A program made the position numbers and the translations under genes. Below the pieces are notes generated by a model. That model did not search any database. It was given only the letters and a program-made list of their open reading frames with translations, and was not told the origin of the DNA. Shown piece by piece: positions 26,028 to 34,333 of a stretch of 41,781 nucleotides of DNA (its first letter is position 1; every line of letters begins with the position of its first letter). The DNA is taken from assembly GCA_013203655.1 (NCBI GenBank), contig JABMPN010000090.1:1-41781 (forward strand), read 5' to 3'. The DNA comes from Cyanobacteria bacterium bin.51. GTDB lineage: Bacteria; Cyanobacteriota; Cyanobacteriia; PCC-6307; Cyanobiaceae.

Positions 26028-27215
26028 TTGCCCTACCTGTCTTCACTCTTCGCGGTCGCCTTGATCAGCGTCGGATTCCTCGGCCTTGCCGTCATCTGGC
26101 TGGAGTTGCGACACCGCTTGCGGCCCGCCTCTCCCCTCCAGCTCTCCGCCGCCGACTGGTCAGTGACCATGGGCTCCAACGAGACGCTGGTGGAGGGGTT
26201 GGTCCGGATCCACAACCCCCATGCCCGCATGGAAGTGATGGTGCCGGAGCTGGTGATCAAACCCACCCTGCTGGGCCGCGCCAATCTCGCCGGTCTGCAG
26301 CTCTTCACCGAGGTGCTGGCCGAGCATCCCGATGAACAGGCCCGCCCGGACGGCTACTGGGCCGCTTACATCGTCAAAGGTAAAAAAACCACCCAGGCCA
26401 GGTTGCGCCTGCACATCAAGGCTTCAGCCGGCGCCAACCTCGCGGCCCTGCTTGACACCCTCTGGCTGGAGATCCTCTGGATCAACTACGGCCCCTTCGG
26501 CCGCCTGCAACGCCGCGATGGTGTGCTGATCCCGCTGCGCAAGCCGGAACCCCTCGATCCCGCCACAGCCCCCTGGCGTCTGGGGGAGGCTTGCTCGGTG
26601 TTGCCGGTGCCCACCCACCTGCTCGGGGTGCTCGACGATCCTGCCGCGGTCTTACGTCGTTATGCCGGCGGAGTGCTCCGGCCTGGGGACATCCTCACCA
26701 TCGGCGAAACGCCCCTCGCCGTGATGCAGGGCCGTTACAACCATCCCGCCATGGTGAACCCCTCCGGCCTGGCCCGTCTGCTCTGCCGGGCCTTCCATCC
26801 CACCAGCAGCCTGGCCACCGCCTGCGGACTGCAGACCCTGATCGACGACGTCGGTCCAGCCCAGGTGCTCGTGGCCTGGCTGGCCGGGCTGGGAATGAAG
26901 GTTCTGGGGAGCAAAGGCTGGTTCTATCGCCTGGCCGGGGACCAGGCCCGTCTGATCGATGACATCACCGGCACCACGCCCCCCTACGACCAGACCATCG
27001 TGCTCGGCCCCAGCCAGCCCGAGCAGACCTGCGACGAACTCGCCTCCGCCCTCGGGGTACCGGTGGCGGTGGTCGATGTCAACGACCTCGGCCGAGTCAA
27101 GGTCCTCGCCTCCAGTGATGGCTGCGATGAAGCGCTGTTGATGCGCGCCCTTCGGCCCAATCCTGCCGGAAATGCCAACGAGCGCACTCCGCTGGTGGTG
27201 GTGCGACCAGCCTGA
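26028..27215 (+). CDS. CofE-like protein (F420-0:gamma-glutamyl ligase fold) with membrane anchor
   Basis: The protein of 395 residues starts with one hydrophobic anchor (about 3-25, SSLFAVALISVGFLGLAVIWLEL). A beta-rich middle segment follows (about 40-170). The C-terminal part has CofE-like features: RPGDILTIGETPLAVMQGRY, ATACGLQTLIDDVGPAQVL, GSKGWFYRLAG and LIDDITGTTPPYDQTIVLGP. F420 biosynthesis is not expected in most cyanobacteria and no cofC, cofD or cofGH is here, so the natural substrate is unclear. The start codon is TTG at 26028. Confidence 0.7.
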   Translation: MPYLSSLFAVALISVGFLGLAVIWLELRHRLRPASPLQLSAADWSVTMGSNETLVEGLVRIHNPHARMEVMVPELVIKPTLLGRANLAGLQLFTEVLAEHPDEQARPDGYWAAYIVKGKKTTQARLRLHIKASAGANLAALLDTLWLEILWINYGPFGRLQRRDGVLIPLRKPEPLDPATAPWRLGEACSVLPVPTHLLGVLDDPAAVLRRYAGGVLRPGDILTIGETPLAVMQGRYNHPAMVNPSGLARLLCRAFHPTSSLATACGLQTLIDDVGPAQVLVAWLAGLGMKVLGSKGWFYRLAGDQARLIDDITGTTPPYDQTIVLGPSQPEQTCDELASALGVPVAVVDVNDLGRVKVLASSDGCDEALLMRALRPNPAGNANERTPLVVVRPA

Positions 27216-27227
27216 GCTGCGGCAAGC

Positions 27228-28388
27228 ATGGGGCTGCCGATACAGTTCAGTGAGTGGACGTCCTCTGTGCATCACCCTTCCCCCCATCGATCTTCGGGAG
27301 GTGATTCACCCGACCAGGCTTCGGATCTCAGGATTGAGCCGTTGCAGGGCTGGACTCTGCCCCTGCTCCAGTCCGCCGCATTTGTCGATCTGCAGCCGCT
27401 GCTGCAGCAGTCGCTGCTGCTCAAGCAACCGGAGCGCCTACTCAATGCCCTGGTCAGCCGGCCGCCCCTGGCCCCTGACATTCTCCTGGCCTACCTGAAC
27501 CCCCAGAAGATTCTGGGTCTCGTTGTCGTGCGCCGCCTCAATCGCAGCGGCAGTTGCTGGGGGATCGAGCAACTGAGAGTCTGCGAGCATGCCCTCGAGG
27601 AGCCTGGCAACCCCAGCGAGCGGCAGGTGGAAGCCGCCCTGCTCAAGGAAGCCCTGCATCGTCGTTTGGGTGCCACCAGCTGGATGGCTTCGGCCGGCAC
27701 CTGCCAGCTCGATCGCCTCGCCCTGCTGCGGGAACTGGGGTTTCAACCGCTGCGCCAGCAAACCCTCTGGACGTGGCTACCAGCTCGGCTGCCGGCAGGG
27801 GCCGATGGCCTTCCTGCCGACCTCCAGCTCAGCTCCTTGAACAGGCGCACCGCTCCCCTGCTCTGGCATCTGGAGCAGGCGGCCTGCCCGGCCCAGCTTC
27901 GCCAACTCCTTGATCGTCGCTGCGAAGACCTGCTCGATCAGACCCAGGGCACGGGCCTGCTCTGGGTCGACCCCACACGCCAACAGGCGGTTGCTGGCGT
28001 TCGCCGTCTTCGCCGGCATGGTCAGGCCCCGCTCGAGCTGGAAGTGACCCTCCATCCCGGCTGGGCCCATCTGCTTGGAGCGCCTCTGGCTCGCATGCTG
28101 GCCCAGGTCGCGGCAGGGGCCCATCAGGTGCAGCTGCGCAGTGACACCAACGACAGCGATCGGGGCCGCTGGCTGCAGGGCCTCGGCGCCGTTGCCGATG
28201 GAGAGGAATTGCTGATGGGCCGCAGCGTCTGGCGGCGCCAGGAGCATCTGGAGCGAACCACCGCCTCCCGCTGGCGGTTCGACACCGTGCTCGAACCGTT
28301 CAAGCCCCGCCGACGGCCAGTCCCCACGCCGCTGTTGCCCAACCATGGGATGCCCCAGGAATCCGCCGTGCTCAGCTCCAGCCGTTGA
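27228..28388 (+). CDS. Cyanobacterial hypothetical protein, two GNAT-like halves
   Basis: A 386-residue protein I do not recognise firmly. Each half has a pattern like an acyltransferase fold (LAYLNPQKILGLVVVRRLNRSGSCWGIEQLRV and LLWVDPTRQQAVAGVRRL...LELEVTLHPGWAHLLGAPLARMLAQV), so a tandem GNAT-like arrangement is possible, though the acetyl-CoA loop is not clear. The first 35 residues are Ser/His/Pro-rich and may not be translated if a later start is used. It heads a chain of overlapping genes (yqgF, DUF3727, yqeG-type HAD, proB), suggesting cotranscription. Confidence 0.6.
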   Translation: MGLPIQFSEWTSSVHHPSPHRSSGGDSPDQASDLRIEPLQGWTLPLLQSAAFVDLQPLLQQSLLLKQPERLLNALVSRPPLAPDILLAYLNPQKILGLVVVRRLNRSGSCWGIEQLRVCEHALEEPGNPSERQVEAALLKEALHRRLGATSWMASAGTCQLDRLALLRELGFQPLRQQTLWTWLPARLPAGADGLPADLQLSSLNRRTAPLLWHLEQAACPAQLRQLLDRRCEDLLDQTQGTGLLWVDPTRQQAVAGVRRLRRHGQAPLELEVTLHPGWAHLLGAPLARMLAQVAAGAHQVQLRSDTNDSDRGRWLQGLGAVADGEELLMGRSVWRRQEHLERTTASRWRFDTVLEPFKPRRRPVPTPLLPNHGMPQESAVLSSSR

Positions 28389-28897
28389 GCCCCGTGCAGC
28401 CCCCCCGGCCCCGTTCCATGCTCGCCTTTGATGTGGGCCGCCGGCGTATCGGTCTGGCCGGCTGTGATCCCCTGGGGCTGTGCGTCAGCCGCCTGCCCCC
28501 CCTGCTGCGTGGACCCTTCAACCGCGACCTCCTGGTTCTGCGGCCCCTCATTCAGCAACGCCAGGTCAGCGCCCTGGTCGTGGGGCTCCCCCTCAATGAC
28601 CGGCAGCAGACAACAGCCCAGGCCGTGCACTGCCGCCGGTATGGCCTGGCCCTGGCCCAGGCCCTGGCCCTGCCCCTGGCCTGGGTGAACGAACACAGCA
28701 GCAGCTGGGAAGCCGGCGAGCGCCACGGCCTGCATGGCGATCGCAGCGGGCGCTTAGATTCAGCCGTAGCGGCATTGCTGCTTGAGCAGTGGCTACTGGA
28801 AGGTCCGGAACCCCAGACACAAGACCCCTCCACTGGGCTCAAGAGCCAGCGGGCCGATGCTGAGACATCCTTAAGGGGTCTGCCCCATCCACCATGA
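28385..28897 (+). CDS. yqgF: YqgF/RuvX-type RNase H-fold nuclease
   Basis: A protein of the family once called putative Holliday junction resolvase, now linked to 16S rRNA 5' processing. It shows MLAFDVGRRRIGLAG (first catalytic Asp), ALVVGLPLNDRQQ, WVNEHSSSWEA (Glu) and RLDSAVAALLLEQWLLEG (last Asp). The TTG at 28385 overlaps the upstream stop; GTG 28394 or ATG 28418 (just before LAFDVG) are equally reasonable starts. The C-terminal 30 residues are an unstructured tail. The stop overlaps the DUF3727 start by ATGA. Confidence 0.85.
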   Translation: MSPVQPPRPRSMLAFDVGRRRIGLAGCDPLGLCVSRLPPLLRGPFNRDLLVLRPLIQQRQVSALVVGLPLNDRQQTTAQAVHCRRYGLALAQALALPLAWVNEHSSSWEAGERHGLHGDRSGRLDSAVAALLLEQWLLEGPEPQTQDPSTGLKSQRADAETSLRGLPHPP

Positions 28898-29451
28898 CTG
28901 CCGAAGGACCGACGATCACAGAATCCGGGGACGTCCCCACCGTGAACGTCCGCGACAGCCATGACCGCCAACTGCTCTGCTTCCTGGAGCAGCTGATCCC
29001 CCTGGACGGTCAGGATTACGCCCTGCTCACCCCGGTGGACACCCCGGTCTGCCTGTTCAAGATGCACGGGGATGAGGAGCCCGAGCTGATCGACACGATC
29101 GATGCCAGCGAGCCGATCCTGTCGGTGGCCGACGTGGTGCTGCAGGAGCATGACCTGGTCCTGGTGCGCTCCGCCGTCACCCTCACCGTCAGTGGCGAAC
29201 TGGAGGAGCCCGACCCCGATGATCTCGATGACGAGGATGGGGAAAGCGAAGACGACACCGACACCTACGAACTCCTGGTGAGTTTCATGGTCGAGAACGG
29301 TGAATACGGTCTCTACATTCCCCTTGATCCGTTTTTCGTGGTCGCCAAGATGCAAGGCAGTGGCGAAGGAATCGTGGTGGAAGGTGAAGAGTTCGAGCAG
29401 ATCCAGCCGCGCATCGAGAACGAGCTCGATGAACGGGAGCTGGCGGGGTGA
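28894..29451 (+). CDS. DUF3727 protein
   Basis: An acidic protein of 185 residues of a family conserved in cyanobacteria and plastids, function unknown. Two similar beta-rich halves (QDYALLTPVDTPVCLFKM and GEYGLYIPLDPFFVVAKM) suggest an internal duplication: each has a xYxLxxPxDxP core. A very acidic spacer (EEPDPDDLDDEDGESEDDTD, about 110-129) lies between them. It overlaps the upstream gene by ATGA and the downstream gene by GTGA. Confidence 0.8.
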   Translation: MTAEGPTITESGDVPTVNVRDSHDRQLLCFLEQLIPLDGQDYALLTPVDTPVCLFKMHGDEEPELIDTIDASEPILSVADVVLQEHDLVLVRSAVTLTVSGELEEPDPDDLDDEDGESEDDTDTYELLVSFMVENGEYGLYIPLDPFFVVAKMQGSGEGIVVEGEEFEQIQPRIENELDERELAG

Positions 29452-29963
29452 GACTCCAGCGCCTGCTCCAACCGAGCTGGATGCTCGATACCAGCCTGGC
29501 AGAACTCCCCCTGGAGCGCCTGTTCCAGGGGAGGATCAAGGCCTTGATCCTGGATGTTGACCGCACCCTGCTGCCCCGCCACAGGGCTGAACTGCCGCCG
29601 CTGATGGAGCAGTGGCTGCGACGGGCCCAGCAGACCATGCGTCTGCACCTGTTCAGCAACAACCCCTCGCGTCGCCGCATCGGTGCGGTGGCCAAGCGCC
29701 TCGAGCTGCCCTTCACCACCTCCGCCGGCAAGCCACGTCGCAGCGCCCTGCGCAAGGTGCTGGCCGAGCTGGGCCTTCCCCCCAACCAAGTGGCGATGGT
29801 GGGCGACCGCCTGTTCACCGACGTGCTGGCCGGCAACCGGCTGGGCCTGTTCACTGTGCTGGTGAAGCCCGTCGACCCCCAGGGCCAACCCTGCCAGCGC
29901 GACCACCTGCAACGGGCGGAATTACGCCTGGCCCGCTGGATCGGCACCCGCCTGGACCGATGA
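29448..29963 (+). CDS. YqeG-type HAD IIIA phosphatase
   Basis: A HAD superfamily phosphatase of 171 residues. Motif I is DVDRTLLPR (the nucleophile Asp then Asp, with Arg where Gly or Asn is more common), motif II is FSNNPS, the motif III Lys lies in AGKPR and motif IV is GDRLFTDVLAGNRLG. The family includes bacterial YqeG and mitochondrial phosphatidylglycerophosphate phosphatase, so a link to phosphatidylglycerol synthesis (pgsA at 17408) is possible but unproven. GTG start at 29448 overlapping the upstream stop. Confidence 0.85.
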   Translation: MRLQRLLQPSWMLDTSLAELPLERLFQGRIKALILDVDRTLLPRHRAELPPLMEQWLRRAQQTMRLHLFSNNPSRRRIGAVAKRLELPFTTSAGKPRRSALRKVLAELGLPPNQVAMVGDRLFTDVLAGNRLGLFTVLVKPVDPQGQPCQRDHLQRAELRLARWIGTRLDR

Positions 29964-31072
29964 CCATGCGTCGCGTCGTCAAGGTGGGAACAAGCCTGCT
30001 GCGGGGATCGGCAGCACGCGGCACCGATGCCGTGATCGCCGCCCTGGCCTCCAGCCTCAGCCAGCAGCAGCGCCAGGGTGATGCCATCACGCTGGTAACC
30101 AGCGGGGCCGTCGGACTGGGCTGCCGTGCCCTGGCGCTGGCCCAGAGGCCTGGCGAGGTGGTCGCTCTGCAGGCCGCTGCAGCGATCGGCCAGGGCCGGC
30201 TGATGGGCCTCTACGAGGCCGCCTTCGCGCAGCACGGGGCCTTGGTGGCCCAGGTGCTGCTGACCCGCGGCGATCTGGCCTCCCGACGCCGCTATCAGAA
30301 CGCCTGCCGCACCCTCGAGCAACTGCTCAGCTGGGGGGTGGTGCCAATCGTCAACGAAAACGATACCCTGGCCACCGATGAGTTGCGCTTTGGCGACAAC
30401 GACACGCTCTCGGCCCTGGTGGCCGTGGCGATCGGCGCCGATGAGCTGGTGCTGCTCACCGATGTGGACCGGCTGTATTCCGGCAATCCCCGCACCGATG
30501 CCCAGGCCCGGCCGATCGAGGAGGTGCAGGATCTGGCGGAACTGGCACGCCTCAGCCACGTGGCCGAAGGCGGCGGCCAGTGGGGCACCGGCGGCATGAC
30601 GACCAAGCTGACGGCAGCCCGGATCGCCACCTCCAGCGGAATCCGGGTGCGTCTGGCTGATGGCCGTGATCCGGCGGTGCTCGACGCCCTGTTCGCCGGC
30701 GAGAAGCTGGGCACGGTGTTCCAGCCCAGCGCCACACCCCTGACCGACCGCAAGAGCTGGCTGGCCCATGCCCTTCTGGTGAAGGGCAGCCTGCGCATCG
30801 ATGCGGGCGCTGAGCGGGCCCTGCTGCGCCAGGGCGCTTCCCTGCTGGCGGTGGGCATCCGTGGGGTTGAGGGCGAATTTTCACGGCGCGAGGCGGTGCG
30901 CCTGCTGGCCAGCGACGGGAGGGAACTGGGCCAGGGCCTGAGCACCCTGAGCAGCGAGGAATTGCGCCAGATCATGGGCCTCAGCAGCGAAGAGGTGCGC
31001 CGCCAGCTGGGGGCTGTGGGTGATGCGGTGGTGCACCGTGATCAGCTGGTGCTCACCTGCCTAGCCGGTTGA
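29960..31072 (+). CDS. proB: Glutamate 5-kinase
   Basis: First enzyme of proline synthesis; phosphorylates glutamate with ATP. The amino acid kinase domain shows VVKVGTSLLRG, LVTSGAVGLG, QVLLTRGDL, PIVNENDTLA, FGDNDTLSALVA, LLTDVDRLY and the GTGGMTTKL loop. It is followed by a C-terminal PUA domain (from about 275: GSLRIDAGAERALLRQGASLLAVGI). ATG 29960 overlaps the stop of the HAD gene; a second ATG two codons on (29966) is an alternative. It converges with the MscS-like gene, 25 bases away. Confidence 0.96.
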   Translation: MTMRRVVKVGTSLLRGSAARGTDAVIAALASSLSQQQRQGDAITLVTSGAVGLGCRALALAQRPGEVVALQAAAAIGQGRLMGLYEAAFAQHGALVAQVLLTRGDLASRRRYQNACRTLEQLLSWGVVPIVNENDTLATDELRFGDNDTLSALVAVAIGADELVLLTDVDRLYSGNPRTDAQARPIEEVQDLAELARLSHVAEGGGQWGTGGMTTKLTAARIATSSGIRVRLADGRDPAVLDALFAGEKLGTVFQPSATPLTDRKSWLAHALLVKGSLRIDAGAERALLRQGASLLAVGIRGVEGEFSRREAVRLLASDGRELGQGLSTLSSEELRQIMGLSSEEVRRQLGAVGDAVVHRDQLVLTCLAG

Positions 31073-31097
31073 ACGACGTGGGCACTGGTGAACGCGC

Positions 31098-33149
31098 TCA
31101 GCTGACCCCAGGGTTGGTCTCACTCGAACGATCCCGGTGAATTTCAATCTGCCTGTGGGGGACACCGAAGCTGATGCCATGCAGGTGGAAAGCCTCATTG
31201 ATCCGCAACCTGAACTCTCTGCCGACGACCCACTGCTTCAGCGGTGAAGTGGTAATCCAAACCCGTAGCAAATGGCCGGAGTGCTTGATTGCATCGACTC
31301 CCAATATCTCGATGGGATTAAGGATCAATGCCTTCCATTCTGGATCGGCAACCATATCATCGGCAACCTGCCTGATAACACCGAGGGCATGGCGCAAATC
31401 GGCATCGGCAGACACCTCCACTTCAAAATCCACCCGTGACCAATCTTTGGAAAGATTCGAAACCGTGCGTATTTGACTATTGGGAATGGTGATCAGCTCA
31501 CCTCCAGCTGATCGAAGTTGCGTGGTGGCCAGATTCATATTTTCAACGAATCCACCAGAGGCGTCCACATTGATGATATCGCCGATTGCAAACCGATCCG
31601 TTGAGAGGATCATGATTCCATTCACAATGTCTTCCAGCAAACTCCTGGAGAGAAAGCCAATGGCAATGGCAACCAACCCGGCTCCGGCGAGGACGGCCGG
31701 ATCAATCCCCACGATTAACATCGTGGCATAAATTCCAAAGAGAATGCATGTTAATCTGCCGATCCCTTTGAGCACTTTTGCATAGGTGGTTGCACGCATC
31801 TGATAGCGGTTAGAGCCTGGATGCTGGAGGATGGAATCTCGAACCCAGTTATTGATTGTGTGGTCAATCATCAAAACAATCACCAGCTGAGCAAGGGAGG
31901 CCAGCAGCCAGATCAAAGGGATAAGAACAGCTTGCTGGGCGAGGGCCAGTGTGATCGTACGGCTACTTGGCCAGATCAATAAAACAGAAATAACCCCAGC
32001 CACAATCGTACTCAGCAGGAGAAGATCGACGAGCTGAAGTGCAACATTCCAGAGACTTTTGATCCGCAGAAGGGACCTGTAGCCCTCAGGCCCGATTCCA
32101 GGAGCTTTCTGAGGTGGTTGAAGGCCCATGCGCTGGACTGTCTTGCCGAACCGCCGCAGGGCTCTGGTAAAGCCATTCTGATTGTTACGCAGCGGAACTT
32201 TAAGTTTGAATCGCCTCGAAATGTTCGACGCTCTTGAGGAGTGCTCGGTCTTTGCGTGCTGATCGGCTCCGCCTTGAGGCGGCCCATCAGAATTCATGAC
32301 CGCTTGTTTGGCTGCTGATTCCAGTTGATTCAGACTGGATTGAATGGCACGAATCCGATCTCGGAGCAGTCTGCTCAGGCTCGAAAGGAGCAAAAAGGCA
32401 GTGAAGGCAACAGTAGTGAATCCAACAGCAAGGATTGGGCGACCCAGGGGATACCTGGCATCAAAGGCGACTCCCCACACCGCACCGTTGAGGGAGACCC
32501 GAAGATCTGACTTCCATTTCTCAGCAAGTTCTTGCGTTGTTGTACCGGCATGGTCAGCATCAACATCAGTGATTGTGGCAATAATCTGCTGTGATAGGTC
32601 AATATTCCGATCAGCCACAGTAAAGACGACTGTGGCATTGTTCTGTTTCCCAATTTCAATGCTCGGCGTGGCTCTATTAACTGGCTTGGGCGTCGTCACC
32701 CACCAGAAACCAGGTACCTTGCTTTGCACTGAGCTCTGATCAATACCATCTCGATCCCGGGGTTCTGCCCATTGTTTGGCAGAACGTCTCAGCTGTGCCA
32801 CGACAGCGCTGAAGCTTTGTTCAATCGTGTCAGACCGTCGCTCTACGGTCTCAATGACTTCATTCTCTGTTGTATTGGGCTCCACCTGAACGACAACGAC
32901 CAATCGAGTATTGGTTCCTTCGCTGGAAAGATACGGAATGACCACTTGACTACACCACCTGCGTCCACAACGCTCGGCCTGGCGTGGATCCCACCATTGC
33001 TTGGCAGACGTTGTTGTAACAGAGCTTTCCCCTCCAGAGAACGGCAGTTGCGCATAGACCTGAGAAAAGGAAGTCAGGACAATCGCAAGGATGCCAGCTA
33101 GCAAAAACAAAGGCCACTGCATCTTGATCGCCTTCTTTTTTGCCAACAT
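31098..33149 (-). CDS. Large MscS-family mechanosensitive channel protein
   Basis: A membrane channel of the MscS superfamily that opens under turgor. After a signal or anchor (MQWPLFLLAGILAIVLTSFSQ) it has a periplasmic domain (about 40-240), a membrane helix, a charged cytosolic or loop segment, more helices (from about 370), the pore helix AVLAGAGLVAIAIGFLSRSLLEDIV with Gly/Ala packing, then the beta domain (FAIGDIINVD, TTQLRSAGGELITIPNSQI) and the alpha-beta C-terminus. I start it at the ATG at 33149 (MLAKKKAIKM); the frame extends to 33197. Its base composition is much less GC-rich than proB and lpxD, suggesting later acquisition. Confidence 0.9.
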   Translation of the reverse strand: MLAKKKAIKMQWPLFLLAGILAIVLTSFSQVYAQLPFSGGESSVTTTSAKQWWDPRQAERCGRRWCSQVVIPYLSSEGTNTRLVVVVQVEPNTTENEVIETVERRSDTIEQSFSAVVAQLRRSAKQWAEPRDRDGIDQSSVQSKVPGFWWVTTPKPVNRATPSIEIGKQNNATVVFTVADRNIDLSQQIIATITDVDADHAGTTTQELAEKWKSDLRVSLNGAVWGVAFDARYPLGRPILAVGFTTVAFTAFLLLSSLSRLLRDRIRAIQSSLNQLESAAKQAVMNSDGPPQGGADQHAKTEHSSRASNISRRFKLKVPLRNNQNGFTRALRRFGKTVQRMGLQPPQKAPGIGPEGYRSLLRIKSLWNVALQLVDLLLLSTIVAGVISVLLIWPSSRTITLALAQQAVLIPLIWLLASLAQLVIVLMIDHTINNWVRDSILQHPGSNRYQMRATTYAKVLKGIGRLTCILFGIYATMLIVGIDPAVLAGAGLVAIAIGFLSRSLLEDIVNGIMILSTDRFAIGDIINVDASGGFVENMNLATTQLRSAGGELITIPNSQIRTVSNLSKDWSRVDFEVEVSADADLRHALGVIRQVADDMVADPEWKALILNPIEILGVDAIKHSGHLLRVWITTSPLKQWVVGREFRLRINEAFHLHGISFGVPHRQIEIHRDRSSETNPGVS

Positions 33150-33197
33150 CAACAGGGACCCTTGATCGAATGATCGGCAATTGTATTGCTTAGCCAA

Positions 33198-33505
33198 GTG
33201 TCGATGCTACCCAAAGACGAAATAAGCAGCCCTGATGAAACCCATGCAGGGCCAGGGTCAGGTTATCAGGACACACGTGTCGAAGACGGTTCCCTTAAGC
33301 GCCGATGACCATGGGCAGACTGGAATTCAAAATGGCTCAGTTGTTGGCCGACATCAGTACAGCCGACATCAGCACAGCCGACATCAGCACAGCCGGCTTC
33401 CACTCACGTCTGCTTCTGCCTAAATCAGCTTCAGCTCAAATTGTTTTCCGCTCAGATCCAGATGCCGCACCCTTGCTGCACCCTTGTCGTTAACAGGCGC
33501 TTTCG
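33198..33505. other. Gap between the MscS-like gene and the deacetylase gene
   Basis: No convincing gene. Short + strand frames exist (for example from 33305), one of which reads the tandem repeat at 33347-33391 as three ADIST pentapeptides; this resembles a pentapeptide-repeat motif but the frame is only about 60 residues and lacks support. Promoters for the divergent neighbours should lie here; none is clear. Confidence 0.5.
33347..33391 (+). repeat. Three tandem 15-base repeats
   Basis: GCCGACATCAGTACA is followed by two copies of GCCGACATCAGCACA and a partial fourth (GCCGG). Only one base differs between copies. Fifteen bases keep frame, and the + strand reading is (ADIST)3. Could be a recent slippage product or part of a decayed pentapeptide-repeat gene. 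Confidence 0.85.
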
Positions 33506-34333
33506 ATGAGCCTGCCGATGGTCGCCCTGATCCTGCTGTTACTCGGGCTGGCGCTACTGGTCCTGTTGTTTCCTTCTCTGGTGATCCGAGTGCTGCTGGT
33601 TGCGCTTAACCCCTGGATGATCTTTGTGGGGCCGGGACGGCAGAAACGGCTGGCCCTCACCATCGATGACGGACCAAGCGGCGCCGGTTCAGACGCCATC
33701 CTTGAATTGCTACAGGAGCTGAAGGTGCCGGCCACCTTTTTCCTGATCGGCTCCCATCTGCAGCGCAACGAGCACTTCCCTCGCCAGGCGCTGGCGCAGG
33801 GCCACGAACTCGGCAACCATCTCTGGCGTGACGAACGGGCCATCACCCTGGCCAGGCCAGCCTTCGAAGACCAGCTGCGCCAGACCGAGCAGGCCATCGA
33901 ACACGCCGTAGCCCCAGCCCAGCCCAGCTGGCGCTGGTTCCGCCCCGGCGGCGGCTGGTTTCGCCGAGAGATGGGTGACTGGCTCGCCGGCGGCCCCTAT
34001 CGCCTGGTGCTGGGCTCGATCTTCCCTTGGGATACCCTACGGCCACCGCTGTGGTTCGTGCGCCTGTTCATCTGGATCAATGCCCACCCCGGTGGAATCC
34101 TGGTGCTGCACGACACCCCAGAGCTCAGCGCCCGCACCGCCTTGACCCTGCGCCGGATCATTCCCGACCTCCGCCGGCGGGGCTATCGGTTCGTGCCGCT
34201 CGGGGAGCTGCTCGCGGAGGTGGGGCCTACGATCCGGGCCGTCTGTCCCAAGGGGAATGCGCTTCAGCAGCCTGCTCGATCGGATCAGCGCCGTCGAGGA
34301 GAGCAGCCCCAGGCACCTGGGGGCCGATCCTGA
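33506..34333 (+). CDS. Polysaccharide deacetylase family protein (NodB domain)
   Basis: A carbohydrate esterase 4 type protein that removes acetyl groups from N-acetylated polymers at the cell envelope. An N-terminal anchor (about 1-35, [20 protein letters not shown]) precedes the catalytic domain: LTIDDGPS (motif 1 with both Asp), [12 protein letters not shown] (motif 2, HxxxxH-like), [10 protein letters not shown] (motif 3), [11 protein letters not shown] (motif 5 with Leu-His). The C-terminal 25 residues are Gln/Arg-rich and lie in the 77-base overlap with lpxD, so the true chain may tolerate a divergent tail. Confidence 0.88.
   Translation: MSLPMVALILLLLGLALLVLLFPSLVIRVLLVALNPWMIFVGPGRQKRLALTIDDGPSGAGSDAILELLQELKVPATFFLIGSHLQRNEHFPRQALAQGHELGNHLWRDERAITLARPAFEDQLRQTEQAIEHAVAPAQPSWRWFRPGGGWFRREMGDWLAGGPYRLVLGSIFPWDTLRPPLWFVRLFIWINAHPGGILVLHDTPELSARTALTLRRIIPDLRRRGYRFVPLGELLAEVGPTIRAVCPKGNALQQPARSDQRRRGEQPQAPGGRS

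Noticed and set aside
33305-33493. 62-residue pentapeptide-repeat gene
   Set aside because: Only three ADIST units, no ribosome-binding site and no further repeats; kept as a DNA repeat.
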